A stretch of DNA of 64,000 bases from Chitinophagaceae bacterium (GTDB taxonomy: Bacteria > Bacteroidota > Bacteroidia > Chitinophagales > Chitinophagaceae). Under the pieces are notes generated by a model. The model saw only the letters and a list, made by a program, of their open reading frames with translations. It ran no database searches and was not told the origin of the DNA. The stretch spans positions 372,001 through 436,000 of the forward strand of contig JAFKGQ010000009.1 in NCBI GenBank assembly GCA_017307755.1. The letters are read 5' to 3'. Below are positions 1 to 9,117 of the stretch, in pieces (position 1 is the stretch's first letter; each line of letters starts with the position of its first letter). The position numbers and the translations under genes were made by a program.

Positions 1-2
1 CG

Positions 3-2948
3 TCGCATGGGGCGCCTGCCTCCTGGGAGATGGTGGTAATGGAGAACCGTCATATCAAGATATGGATCTGTCCGGCAGTAGGGGGGAAGATCTGGGGCGC
101 TGTGGACAAGTCCACGGGCAGGGCGTTCATTTATTTTAATCATGCGGTCAAGTTCAGGGATGTGGCCATGCGTGGGCCCTGGACTTCGGGCGGGATAGAG
201 TTCAACGTGGGCATATTGGGTCATTCGCTTTCGTGTGCAGCCCCTGTGGACTGTTATACAACGGAGAACGATGACGGCAGCGTCAGCTGTTTTATCGGCG
301 CCACGGACTGGCCTTCGAGGACACGTTGGTACGTAGAGGTCTGTTTACCCGGGGATGCGGCGTGGTTCCGGACGCGTACCTGCTGGTATAACAACAGCGG
401 GGTGGACCAGGCTTATTATAACTGGAGCAATGCGGGTATCAAAGTATCCGGAGGGCTTTCGTATAACTTTCCCGGGCATGCTTATCTGGGGCATGATGGG
501 AGAGCCCATGCGTGGCCGGTGGATGAAAATAGGCGTGATCTTTCCAAATATGAGCATAATGACACCGGTCATTATAAATCCTATCATGTCATCGGGTCGA
601 CCTCGAATTTCTGGGGTTGCTATTGGGAGAAAGATGATTTCGGGATGGCTCATTATTCAGCGTACGATGAGAAGCCCGGGAAGAAGATATGGATCTGGGG
701 GCTTTCGCGGTATGGGATGATATGGGAAGATCTGCTGACCGACAGGGATGGGCAGTATACGGAGGTGCAGTCGGGGCGACTGTTCAACCAGAGTATTTCG
801 GCCAGTTCTGCCACTCCATTCAAGCATCGTTCATTCCTCCCCTGTGCGTTCGACACGTGGGATGAATACTGGATGCCTGTGGCAGGCACTGGAGGGTTGG
901 ATTATGCATGCCCGGATATTTCCTTTAATATAAGTGACGGCGCGATGCATATTTGCGCTAATCAACGTTTGATACACAAGCTGAAGGTAGAGGATGATCA
1001 TGGTTTGCTGGCGATGACAGCCCTGGATATGCAGACAATGGAAAAGCAACGGGTGTCCTTATCGTCGGGCCCGGATGCGGGCAGCCTCAAAGTATGGCTG
1101 GATGACTTGCTGATCTATGACGCCTGTGAGGAGCGCCACCGGCTGCAAAGACCTATGGAGATCGCGGCGGGGTATTCGTATGATTCAGTAGAGGGGTGTT
1201 ATCTCCAGGCGAAGGAGTGGGAGCGTCAGCGTTTTTTTGCGCGTGCGCAGGAAAAATATGAGGCGTGTCTGTCTTTGGACCCGTATCATATCCGGGCGCT
1301 GGCAGGCCTGGCCGGACTGCGGCTGCGTTCCATGGACTATGAAGAGAGTCTTTTGTATCTCAAACGGGCATTGTCTGTCGACACCTATGACGGGGAGGTG
1401 AATTACTTCTATGGATTGGTGCATGTACGCATGGGCAACCTGTATGATGCAAAAGATGGCTTTTCTATAGCGTCGCAGACGCCGGCTTACCGAAGCGCAG
1501 CAATGATGGAGCTTGGCAAACTGCTGATCAGAGGAGGGCAATATGCGCGGGCATTGACCTATCTGGAGGAGGCGATAGCCTGTAATGTAGGGAACTGCGG
1601 GGCTTATCGTTTGCAGGTAGCGGCGTTGAGGAAGACAGGGAGGAAAGAGGAGGCGCGGGAGATGGCGCGGATGCGGCTGCTGAGCGATCCTTTGGATCAT
1701 CTATTACGTCATGAGGCCGGGATAACAGAAGACTTGTCAACCTATGTGCTTAGTGAATGGCCGCATGAAACATTTTTAGAGATAGCTGCTTTTTATACAG
1801 AAATAGAGGATTGGGAGGCGGCGATGGAAATATTGCGATTGTCGCCGGAACATCCCATGGTGGGGCTGTGGATGGCCTGGGTAGTTTTTCGAAAGGAGGG
1901 TACGGTAGATGCGTTGGTTGTGGAAAAGATAAGGAGGATGTCTCCCGAGGGAGTGTTCCCTCACAGGCATGAGGACCTGACGGTTCTGCGATGGGCGGCA
2001 GATTTTGCCGATTGCTGGCAGGTGAAATATTTTCTGGCGCTGGGTCTTATCCAACTGATGAAGGAAAAAGAGGCGCTGGTGTTGCTGGATGATTGCGGGG
2101 ACGAGCCGGGCTGGTATCCTTTTTATCTGGTGAGGGCGAGACTGAAACAGGACGGGGGGACGGACCTTTTACGAGCGGCGGCTTTGGCTCCAGAAGCGTG
2201 GCGAGCCAGCTTGTCGTTGTCAAAATATTATGCGGAGCGTGAACAGTGGGATGCTGCTAAGTCAGCGGCCGAGAAGGGATACCTTGTTCATCCTGGCAAT
2301 TATTACCTGGGTCTTCAACTGGCGGGATGTTACATGTATAGCGGGCGGTATGAGACAGCGATACAATTGATGAATGCATTGCGGGTGCTGCCGAACGAGG
2401 GCGCTTCAGAGGGAAGGAATGTCTGGCGGGAAACCCATTTACATGCGGCCATTGCGGCTATCGTGCGAGGTGACTATGACCGGGCAGGGGAATACATTCG
2501 CGCCGCCAGGACCTGGCCTGAGAACCTCGGGGTCGGAAAGCCTTATGATGTAGATGAAAGGTTAGAAGATTACCTGGAGCACTGTACGATAAGGAAAGAT
2601 ACGAAGGAGTCGGAAGTCTTCAGAGAGCGAATACTTTCTTTTAGGGGCCGGTATCCGGAGTGGCCTGCCGGCAGCGGCGATCTGTTGTCATTGCTTGTGT
2701 TGCGGGAACAGGGGAAGACGAAGGTATTTGAAAGCGGCCGTCAGGCGTGGCTGCCTGTGGAGGACGGAAGACTGCAGATACGATGGTGTAATGCTTTTCT
2801 CGATGGGGATTTGGAGATGCTGGACCGGATGACAACGGAAAAGATATCTCCACCCGTGGTCCTGCCTTACGAGATACCTTATGAGGACAGGGCATTCGAG
2901 CTTATCAGGAAGATGTATCAAATGGGTCTGTTAAACATAAACGAATAA
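3..2948 (+). CDS. DUF5107 domain protein with TPR repeats (5' end outside window)
   Basis: The reading frame is open to the left edge, and the first visible residues already lie inside the DUF5107 domain (an ENRHIKIWICPAVGGKIWG-type stretch and a SGGIEFN motif), so the N-terminus lies outside the window. The first visible ATG (position 30) is probably internal. DUF5107, to about residue 300, is a beta-sandwich fold resembling glycoside-binding or mutarotase-like domains. The rest is a long TPR array (for example around residues 390-560 and 730-900). No signal peptide is visible because the start is missing. It heads a tight rightward operon with oxygenase, isomerase and permease genes, which suggests a role in intracellular sugar catabolism. 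The enzymatic role of DUF5107 proteins is not something I can state. Confidence 0.8.
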   Translation, partial: SHGAPASWEMVVMENRHIKIWICPAVGGKIWGAVDKSTGRAFIYFNHAVKFRDVAMRGPWTSGGIEFNVGILGHSLSCAAPVDCYTTENDDGSVSCFIGATDWPSRTRWYVEVCLPGDAAWFRTRTCWYNNSGVDQAYYNWSNAGIKVSGGLSYNFPGHAYLGHDGRAHAWPVDENRRDLSKYEHNDTGHYKSYHVIGSTSNFWGCYWEKDDFGMAHYSAYDEKPGKKIWIWGLSRYGMIWEDLLTDRDGQYTEVQSGRLFNQSISASSATPFKHRSFLPCAFDTWDEYWMPVAGTGGLDYACPDISFNISDGAMHICANQRLIHKLKVEDDHGLLAMTALDMQTMEKQRVSLSSGPDAGSLKVWLDDLLIYDACEERHRLQRPMEIAAGYSYDSVEGCYLQAKEWERQRFFARAQEKYEACLSLDPYHIRALAGLAGLRLRSMDYEESLLYLKRALSVDTYDGEVNYFYGLVHVRMGNLYDAKDGFSIASQTPAYRSAAMMELGKLLIRGGQYARALTYLEEAIACNVGNCGAYRLQVAALRKTGRKEEAREMARMRLLSDPLDHLLRHEAGITEDLSTYVLSEWPHETFLEIAAFYTEIEDWEAAMEILRLSPEHPMVGLWMAWVVFRKEGTVDALVVEKIRRMSPEGVFPHRHEDLTVLRWAADFADCWQVKYFLALGLIQLMKEKEALVLLDDCGDEPGWYPFYLVRARLKQDGGTDLLRAAALAPEAWRASLSLSKYYAEREQWDAAKSAAEKGYLVHPGNYYLGLQLAGCYMYSGRYETAIQLMNALRVLPNEGASEGRNVWRETHLHAAIAAIVRGDYDRAGEYIRAARTWPENLGVGKPYDVDERLEDYLEHCTIRKDTKESEVFRERILSFRGRYPEWPAGSGDLLSLLVLREQGKTKVFESGRQAWLPVEDGRLQIRWCNAFLDGDLEMLDRMTTEKISPPVVLPYEIPYEDRAFELIRKMYQMGLLNINE

Positions 2949-2951
2949 AAT

Positions 2952-3851
2952 ATGAGCAAGCACATACCGAAGGACCTTTCTGTATTCCATCAGCTGGTGT
3001 CCGACATGTTCAAGTGGCCTGCGACGCCGGAGGAGTGGGAACCTTACAGGCTTAGCGGGGAGCAAATAGCATTCTTCCGCCAGCATGGTTATCTAAGCAA
3101 TATCAAGTTGCTGGAAGGGTGGCAGATCGATCAGTTGAATGAGGAACTGGCAGAGATCGTCGATCCGGCCCATCCGGATAACCCGCTGTTCTACCAGTTC
3201 TTTTCGAATTCATCCACGGACCCCGGAGCCGTGCTGTTCCATGCGCTTGGGGCGTGGCGTATCAAGCCCGGTTTTCATGACATCTTATGGAATCCTGCTT
3301 TTGCGATGGCGGCCAGCCAGCTGTTGAACGACCAGAACATCAGGTTCTGGCACGACCAGCTTTTTTGCAAACCTGCAAAACATGGGGGTGTGGTGGCATG
3401 GCACCAGGACTATTCATACTGGACGCGTACGACGCCCATGCAACATCTCACCTGTTGGGTAGGTCTGGACGATGCCACTACGGAGAATGGGTGCATGTAT
3501 TATGTTCCCAACAGTCACCGATGGGGTTTGTTGGAAAAGCCCAACCTGACGGGAGATATGGAAGGGCTTTTATCCGTCCTGACGGAGGAGCAGCGGGCGG
3601 GCTTTCATCCTATCCCTATCGAGCTGAAAAAGGGATATGGCACATTCCATCATCCCCTGCTGGTGCATGGCTCATATGAGAACAGGAGCGACAAACCCCG
3701 CCGCGCGTTTGTTTTGAATGTCTTTGCCGATGGGACCGTGTCAGGGTCCGACAATACGCTGATGCCGGGCACGCCTGCGATCCCCAAGGGGGAGAAGGTA
3801 GGCGGGCAGTTCTTTCCGCTGCTGATCGACCGGAAGCTGACGGACAATTGA
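2952..3851 (+). CDS. Phytanoyl-CoA dioxygenase (PhyH) family protein
   Basis: This 299-residue protein belongs to the Fe(II)/2-oxoglutarate-dependent PhyH family. The iron-binding facial triad is visible: His151 and Asp153 in WHQDYSYW, and distal His239 in HHPLLVHGS, followed by an Arg-containing stretch suitable for 2-oxoglutarate. There is no signal peptide, so it should act in the cytoplasm. It starts 3 bases after the stop of the DUF5107 gene and is followed after 15 bases by an isomerase-like gene, so it is part of a sugar-catabolic operon. Relatives in such operons hydroxylate small molecules of unknown identity. The substrate cannot be read from the sequence. Confidence 0.85.
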   Translation: MSKHIPKDLSVFHQLVSDMFKWPATPEEWEPYRLSGEQIAFFRQHGYLSNIKLLEGWQIDQLNEELAEIVDPAHPDNPLFYQFFSNSSTDPGAVLFHALGAWRIKPGFHDILWNPAFAMAASQLLNDQNIRFWHDQLFCKPAKHGGVVAWHQDYSYWTRTTPMQHLTCWVGLDDATTENGCMYYVPNSHRWGLLEKPNLTGDMEGLLSVLTEEQRAGFHPIPIELKKGYGTFHHPLLVHGSYENRSDKPRRAFVLNVFADGTVSGSDNTLMPGTPAIPKGEKVGGQFFPLLIDRKLTDN

Positions 3852-3866
3852 TGAAACCTTTTTTCC

Positions 3867-4568
3867 ATGAAAATAGCTTTTTACTGTACCCGCCGCGGAC
3901 AGGAGCATCTGTCCTGGGCCGACTTTTTGAAATGCGCCCGGGAGGGAGGGTATGACGGAGTGGAAACCGTGCTGTCTTCCGATGTCCGTGGGCGTGAACT
4001 TATCCTAAGCGGGCTGAAGAAGCATGGCTTGAGGTTGAAGGCCGTTTATGACGGTACTGTAACGTCCGATTTTCTACAACATGCGCGGGAACTGGAAGGC
4101 AGTCTGCGTTCGATACTGGAGTTGAAGCCATTTGTTATCAGCATGCAGACCGGCAAGGATCATTTCACCTTCGATCAGAATACGCAGCTGTTGTTGATGA
4201 GTAAAAGGATTGCACAGGAGAATGGAGTAAACATTATCCATGAGACACGGAGGGGAAGGTTTTGTTTTGCCGTTCACATTGCGCGACAGTACCTGGAAGC
4301 GATGCCGTCACTGAGGATTGATCTGGATATATCGCAGTGGCATACGGTGGCGGACAGCTATCTGGAAGACCAGGCGGAGGCGGTGGAAATGGCATTGTCG
4401 AGGACGGTGCATGTGCAGGCAAGGATGGGGGAGATGCGGGACCCGCAGCAATACCTGTCGATATGGGACAAGGTGGTGGCGAAGCATCGTGGTATGGGAG
4501 GAGGAGAGTTGGGTTTTACGTGTGACCTGGAAATGAAAAATATTTTAATGAACAGATATGTCAAATAA
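3867..4568 (+). CDS. Sugar phosphate isomerase/epimerase-like TIM barrel protein
   Basis: The 233-residue product has the features of the xylose-isomerase-like (AP_endonuc_2) superfamily: an N-terminal MKIAFYC strand, GGYDGVET, and a late HVQARMGE strand typical of the metal-binding HxHxR region. It is shorter than usual (about 260-300 residues), so part of the C-terminal barrel may be reduced. It has no signal peptide. Its 3' end overlaps the start of the permease gene by 11 bases, which indicates translational coupling. It probably isomerises or epimerises a sugar or sugar acid imported by that permease; the substrate is unknown. Confidence 0.75.
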   Translation: MKIAFYCTRRGQEHLSWADFLKCAREGGYDGVETVLSSDVRGRELILSGLKKHGLRLKAVYDGTVTSDFLQHARELEGSLRSILELKPFVISMQTGKDHFTFDQNTQLLLMSKRIAQENGVNIIHETRRGRFCFAVHIARQYLEAMPSLRIDLDISQWHTVADSYLEDQAEAVEMALSRTVHVQARMGEMRDPQQYLSIWDKVVAKHRGMGGGELGFTCDLEMKNILMNRYVK

Positions 4569-5796
4569 GAGCGTCAGGGCACAGATCGTATTGGTAGGGG
4601 CTTTCTTTTTTATATTCGGCTTTATCACCTGGGTTAACGGGACGTTGATACCCTATCTCCGGATAGCATGCGAGCTAAAGGAGTGGCAGGCATACCTGGT
4701 GACCTTTGCCTTCTATATTTCCTACACGGTGATGGCTATTCCTTCCAGTGCGGTGCTGGCAGTCACGGGGATGGTGAAGGGCATGCGTCTGGGGCTTGCG
4801 ATCATGAGCGTGGGGTGTCTTTTGTTCATACCGGCTGCCACGGCGCGCAGCTATCCATTGTTCCTTGCCGGGCTTTTTATCATCGGCACGGGGACTACGC
4901 TGCTGCAGACGGCGGTGAACCCTTATATTACCCTGCTTGGGCCGGCTGACAAGGCTGCGCAGCGTATGAGCATCATGGGTATATGTAATAAATTTGCCGG
5001 GGTGCTGGCTCCGTTGATCCTGGGAGCTATCATTCTCAGCAACTCCGACGGACTGTTGAATGAGCTGAGGGAGTTGTCGCCGCCGGCGAAGGCGGCGCGT
5101 CTGGATGAGCTGGCGCGGGCAGTGATCGTACCTTATGTCGTACTGGCTGTATTTTTGCTGCTGACGGCCTTTGGGATAAAATATGCGCATCTTCCCGAGA
5201 TTGGAAATGCGAATGTTCAGCATGCCGGGCATGTTACCGAGCGTGGGCATGGGCGAGCGTTCGTCATGGGGTTTCTCGCTACTTTTTGTTGCGTAGGATT
5301 GGAGGTAATGGCGGGCGATACCATCGGCAATTATGGTCTTTATCATGGGATGCCGCTGAGCCTTGCGCGGCATCTCACCTCCTATACACTGGCCTTTACG
5401 ATGGCCGGTTATCTTTTTGGGGCGTTGGCTATCCCAGCGATCATTTCGCAGGAACGGGCTTTTCTGTTGTCATCCGTGCTGGGTGTTGTCATCAGTCTTG
5501 TCATTCTGATCGTCCCCGGCAAATATTCGGTGGCGGGCGTGGCGGCGCTGGGGCTTTCGAATGCGTTGTTATGGCCTGCCATCTGGCCGCAGGCTTTGAG
5601 AGGGCTCAGCGGCCGGGCGTTGAGCCGCGGATCGGCGATATTGATCATGGGGATCGCCGGTGGCGCCATCATGCCATTGGTATACGGCTGGGTGGCGCGG
5701 GGTAGTAATAACCAGTCTGCCTATTGGCTGCTGATACCCTGTTATCTTTTTACATTATATTACTATTTTATCGGGAAAAAACAATCGCAGATATGA
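4558..5796 (+). CDS. FHS-type MFS sugar permease (FucP/GluP-like)
   Basis: The 412-residue product is a 12-segment major facilitator protein. The segment LLQTAVNPYITLLGP matches the signature of the fucose/galactose/glucose:H+ symporter family, and GFITWVNGTLIPYL is the typical first helix. It sits in the inner membrane and should import a free sugar by proton symport. It overlaps the upstream isomerase gene by 11 bases and the downstream gene by ATGA at 5793-5796, so transport and metabolism are coupled in one operon. The sugar itself cannot be assigned. Confidence 0.85.
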   Translation: MSNKSVRAQIVLVGAFFFIFGFITWVNGTLIPYLRIACELKEWQAYLVTFAFYISYTVMAIPSSAVLAVTGMVKGMRLGLAIMSVGCLLFIPAATARSYPLFLAGLFIIGTGTTLLQTAVNPYITLLGPADKAAQRMSIMGICNKFAGVLAPLILGAIILSNSDGLLNELRELSPPAKAARLDELARAVIVPYVVLAVFLLLTAFGIKYAHLPEIGNANVQHAGHVTERGHGRAFVMGFLATFCCVGLEVMAGDTIGNYGLYHGMPLSLARHLTSYTLAFTMAGYLFGALAIPAIISQERAFLLSSVLGVVISLVILIVPGKYSVAGVAALGLSNALLWPAIWPQALRGLSGRALSRGSAILIMGIAGGAIMPLVYGWVARGSNNQSAYWLLIPCYLFTLYYYFIGKKQSQI

Positions 5797-8492
5797 AGAA
5801 CACCCTTTTATATTTTATGTTGCTGCTGACGACGGCAGCGGTATTTGGACAGGAAAAGGATGATAAGAAACACCCTATAGACGTGGATGCCATCCGGCAG
5901 ACGGAGTTGACGGGGGATATCGGATTACCTCTCACGGAGATGAACAAGGCGGCGAGTCCTGAACATCTGGGGGCTTTTCTGTCCAGGTATCCTCAGAAGG
6001 TGTTCTTTACTTTCCCGGAAAATCGCGATCATTCTATCCGCATGCTGGACTCTGTGCCGGAAGTATGGCTAAAACGTGGTCTGCCGGAGATGGGGGGCTT
6101 TAAGGGTACGGCGCAGCCCGGCGAGTATTATGTTTTTCAGGTGGGGGTTTTTGCCGCACGGAGAGACCTGAAAGATATCAAGGTACGGTTATCGCCGCTG
6201 AAAGGGGCCGGCGTACTGTCCGATGTCACCTGTTTTAATGCGGGTGGTATTTCGTACCTGGGAAAGCCGTTCGCCAAGCAACTCCATTTACAACAAAGCG
6301 GGGTATTGCCGTTGTGGTTTGGCGTGCAGATACCCAAAAATGCGCGAGGGGTGTATACCGGGAAGGTGACGATAGCGCCTGCGGGAATATCCGTGGCGGT
6401 TGTAGATATTTCGTTGGAAATTTCGGACGCGGTGGTCGAGCACAACGGTGTCGACGATGCCGACAGGCTGTCGCGGCTGTCCTGGCTCAACGACAAGATG
6501 GCTTTGGATGACAGTATTACACGGAGGTTTGTTCCCTTGTCAAGACAGGCGCAAACCCTTTCCATCCTTGGAAGGAAGATCCGATTGGGCAATGACGGAC
6601 TACCAAGAGAGATCGTCAGCTATTTCGGCAAGGATAACCTGGCGTTGAAGAAAGAGGGTGAGCCGATCCTTTCCGATGCTGTGAAATTTATCGTCGAGGG
6701 TGCGTCGCCTTTGTCCTTTACTTCGGGTGTCACCCGGTGGAAGGACCATCTGCCGGGATCCGTAAGCTGGGAGACAAGGTTGGATAACCCGGCTCTTGCG
6801 TTGACGGTGCATGGGCATGCGGAATATGACGGTTTTATAGGGTATGAGGTATCGGTGAAGGCGTTGAAGGATGTGGATGTAAATGATATCAGGCTGGAGA
6901 TCCCCATGGAGAAAAGCAAGGCGGAATATATCATGGGACTTGACCATGAAGGGGGGCGGAGAACGGAAGACAAGTGGGCCTGGAAATGGGATGTCCTGAA
7001 CAAGAACCAGGACGGTGTCTGGGTAGGCGGTATCAATGGCGGTATGCGGGTACGGTTGAAGGGCGGCAACTTCCGTAGTCAGCTGGTGAATATCTATTAT
7101 CCATTTGGGCCTTTGAACGAACCGGAATCGTGGGGCAATGGTGGTAGCGGCGGTATCACGGTAAATACGGAGGGCCGCGGTGCGATGATCAGGGCTTTCT
7201 CCGGCAGGCGGACGTTGCGAAAGGACAGCACGTATCATTTTATCTTCGAACTGCTGGTGACGCCATTCCGGCTCATCGATAAGCGTGTCCAGTATGGGGA
7301 CCGGTATTATCATTCCGACATTGACACCAGTGAGAATTTTATCAGAACGGCCAAGGCGCATGGCGCGAACGTAGTCGTCGTGCATCATAAGAAAGATATT
7401 TATCCTTATATCGACTATCCTTTTTCGCCGGAGAACGTGGACAGTCTGAAGGCTTTTATAGACCGTGCGCATGTGGAAGGGCTTAAAACAAAGATCTATT
7501 ACACCACCCGGGAGCTGTCGGTGAAGACGCCTGAAATATGGGCTTTACGGAGCCTGGATAATGAGATCCTCTATCCTGGTCCGGGGATGGCCACCCGTAG
7601 TCTGGTGAATCCAAAAGCGGTGCATCCCTGGTTGGGTGTCAACTTCAAAAAAGACTTTATTCCCGGCTGGGTAGCGACCTTTCAGCATGGGCGATTTAAA
7701 GGAAAGCAGGACCTTGCGATCCTGACGCGTCCCGACAGCAGGATGAACAATTTCTACCTGGGAGGGTTGGACTGGATGTGTAAGAACCTGAAGATCGACG
7801 GTCTTTACATCGATGACCTGGCGTTGGACAGAGAAACGTTGAAGCGCGCCCGTAAGATACTGGACCGTGAGCGGCCCGGTGCACGGATCGACATGCATAG
7901 CTGGAACCATTATAACCAATATGGTAAATGGGCCAATTCCCTGTATCTATATATGGACCTGCTGCCATACATGGATCAGCTGTGGATAGGGGAAGCGAGG
8001 GATTACAACAAGCCGGCGGATTACTGGCTGATCGAGGTCAGCGGTATCCCATTTGGATTGACGTCGCAGATGTTGAACAAAGGGGGCAATGCCTGGAGGG
8101 GAATGGTCTTTGGCATCACGGATCGTTTTGGCTGGTATCGCAGCATAACCCCCGAGTATATCTGGAAGTTCTGGGATCAGCATGATTTTGAGCACAAGCG
8201 CATGATCGGGTTCTGGGATCAGGAAGCACCCGTGAAGGCGGACAATCCGAATGCGGTGGTGACCACCTACCAGGACGGCGGAGAAGCGATCATTGCCATT
8301 GCCAACTGGACGGATACGGTACAGACCTGTCAACTGAAGATCGACTGGCAAAAACTGGGAATGAGCCCGGATGCGGTGACGGCCAGTATTCCTTTTCTGC
8401 AGGATTTCCAGCCGGAGCAGGCGGTGGATGTGAACAAGCCGCTGGACCTTCCTGCCGCAAAGGGTTATATGATCGTGCTAAAGAAAAAGTAG
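5793..8492 (+). CDS. Secreted glycoside-hydrolase-like protein, DUF6067/GH123_N family
   Basis: I place the start at 5793, where an ATGA overlap with the permease stop and a clear signal peptide (MKNTLLYFMLLLTTAAVFGQ) agree. An upstream in-frame ATG at 5724 would lie inside the permease gene and remove the signal. The product is 899 residues. The N-terminal third resembles the beta-sandwich domain now called GH123_N (DUF6067). The centre looks like a TIM barrel (YIDYPFSPENVDSLKAFIDR and LKIDGLYIDDLALDR, with acidic residues at strand ends). The C-terminus is a beta-sandwich. It is probably periplasmic or surface-exposed and glycan-active. No activity can be assigned with confidence. It is the last gene of the rightward operon and meets the CBM9-like gene tail to tail with a 15-base overlap. 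Confidence 0.75.
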   Translation: MKNTLLYFMLLLTTAAVFGQEKDDKKHPIDVDAIRQTELTGDIGLPLTEMNKAASPEHLGAFLSRYPQKVFFTFPENRDHSIRMLDSVPEVWLKRGLPEMGGFKGTAQPGEYYVFQVGVFAARRDLKDIKVRLSPLKGAGVLSDVTCFNAGGISYLGKPFAKQLHLQQSGVLPLWFGVQIPKNARGVYTGKVTIAPAGISVAVVDISLEISDAVVEHNGVDDADRLSRLSWLNDKMALDDSITRRFVPLSRQAQTLSILGRKIRLGNDGLPREIVSYFGKDNLALKKEGEPILSDAVKFIVEGASPLSFTSGVTRWKDHLPGSVSWETRLDNPALALTVHGHAEYDGFIGYEVSVKALKDVDVNDIRLEIPMEKSKAEYIMGLDHEGGRRTEDKWAWKWDVLNKNQDGVWVGGINGGMRVRLKGGNFRSQLVNIYYPFGPLNEPESWGNGGSGGITVNTEGRGAMIRAFSGRRTLRKDSTYHFIFELLVTPFRLIDKRVQYGDRYYHSDIDTSENFIRTAKAHGANVVVVHHKKDIYPYIDYPFSPENVDSLKAFIDRAHVEGLKTKIYYTTRELSVKTPEIWALRSLDNEILYPGPGMATRSLVNPKAVHPWLGVNFKKDFIPGWVATFQHGRFKGKQDLAILTRPDSRMNNFYLGGLDWMCKNLKIDGLYIDDLALDRETLKRARKILDRERPGARIDMHSWNHYNQYGKWANSLYLYMDLLPYMDQLWIGEARDYNKPADYWLIEVSGIPFGLTSQMLNKGGNAWRGMVFGITDRFGWYRSITPEYIWKFWDQHDFEHKRMIGFWDQEAPVKADNPNAVVTTYQDGGEAIIAIANWTDTVQTCQLKIDWQKLGMSPDAVTASIPFLQDFQPEQAVDVNKPLDLPAAKGYMIVLKKK

Positions 8493-9113
8493 GTTTCCGA
8501 AAAAGCGGGGTTGATGGAAGTCCGGAGCGAAGGTCGGGATATCGTTCCAGGTGAGATAGTGAGGCTCGGGACAGTCATCCCCGCATTTATAAAAATTGGC
8601 TGTTGCGTGGATGCCGGAGAGGGATCTGTGTTTGTCGTGTATAAATATTGCCGTGGGAATATACAAGGTGAGTGACCAACAGGGGGTTGCCGGTGAAGAG
8701 GTCCTTCCCATGTCAATCCCGATAGAACGGATCAGCTCCGGAGGCAGTAGGTCCCTGTTATTGCGGGCAGCGCCGTAAGCTATCAGGCAGGTGCCGATGG
8801 CATTCCACTCCATATTATAATATGTGCGTCCTTTGTCGAATGAGATAAAGAACTCGACGCAGCTGTCCTTAAATACGGGGTCGTTCACTGCATGATAAGT
8901 GATCCGTGGGACATTTTCTTCGACGTAAAACTTTAGCAGTATTGCAGTATTTGTGTGAGCGATGGAGAAGTGTGTGACAGGTCCGGGCGAGAAGGCCGGC
9001 CAGGGGCTATGAGCCAGCGGGTGGCGGGCAAGGCTGTCCATAATGAGCGACCATTCTTCGGTGGAAGGGGCAGGACGGATGAAAAGCCGGGGGATGCGGA
9101 TCATCTTTTCCAT
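8478..9113 (-). CDS. Carbohydrate-binding family 9-like protein
   Basis: The 211-residue product resembles CBM9-like proteins (DOMON-like beta-sandwich): an aromatic-rich core with VTHFSIAHTNTAILLKFYVEE and DSCVEFFISFD, a typical CBM9 strand pattern. No signal peptide is evident, which is common in this group. It is the last gene of the leftward SusC operon, 4 bases after the GH3 stop. Met4 is an alternative start. A role in glycan binding is inferred from the family; no catalytic residues are visible. Confidence 0.7.
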   Translation of the reverse strand: MEKMIRIPRLFIRPAPSTEEWSLIMDSLARHPLAHSPWPAFSPGPVTHFSIAHTNTAILLKFYVEENVPRITYHAVNDPVFKDSCVEFFISFDKGRTYYNMEWNAIGTCLIAYGAARNNRDLLPPELIRSIGIDMGRTSSPATPCWSLTLYIPTAIFIHDKHRSLSGIHATANFYKCGDDCPEPHYLTWNDIPTFAPDFHQPRFFGNLLFL

Positions 9114-9117
9114 ACGG

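Noticed and set aside
6600..7472. Open frame of 290 codons on the - strand inside the GH123_N-like gene
   Set aside because: The + strand frame has a signal peptide and coherent domains; the antisense product shows no motif.
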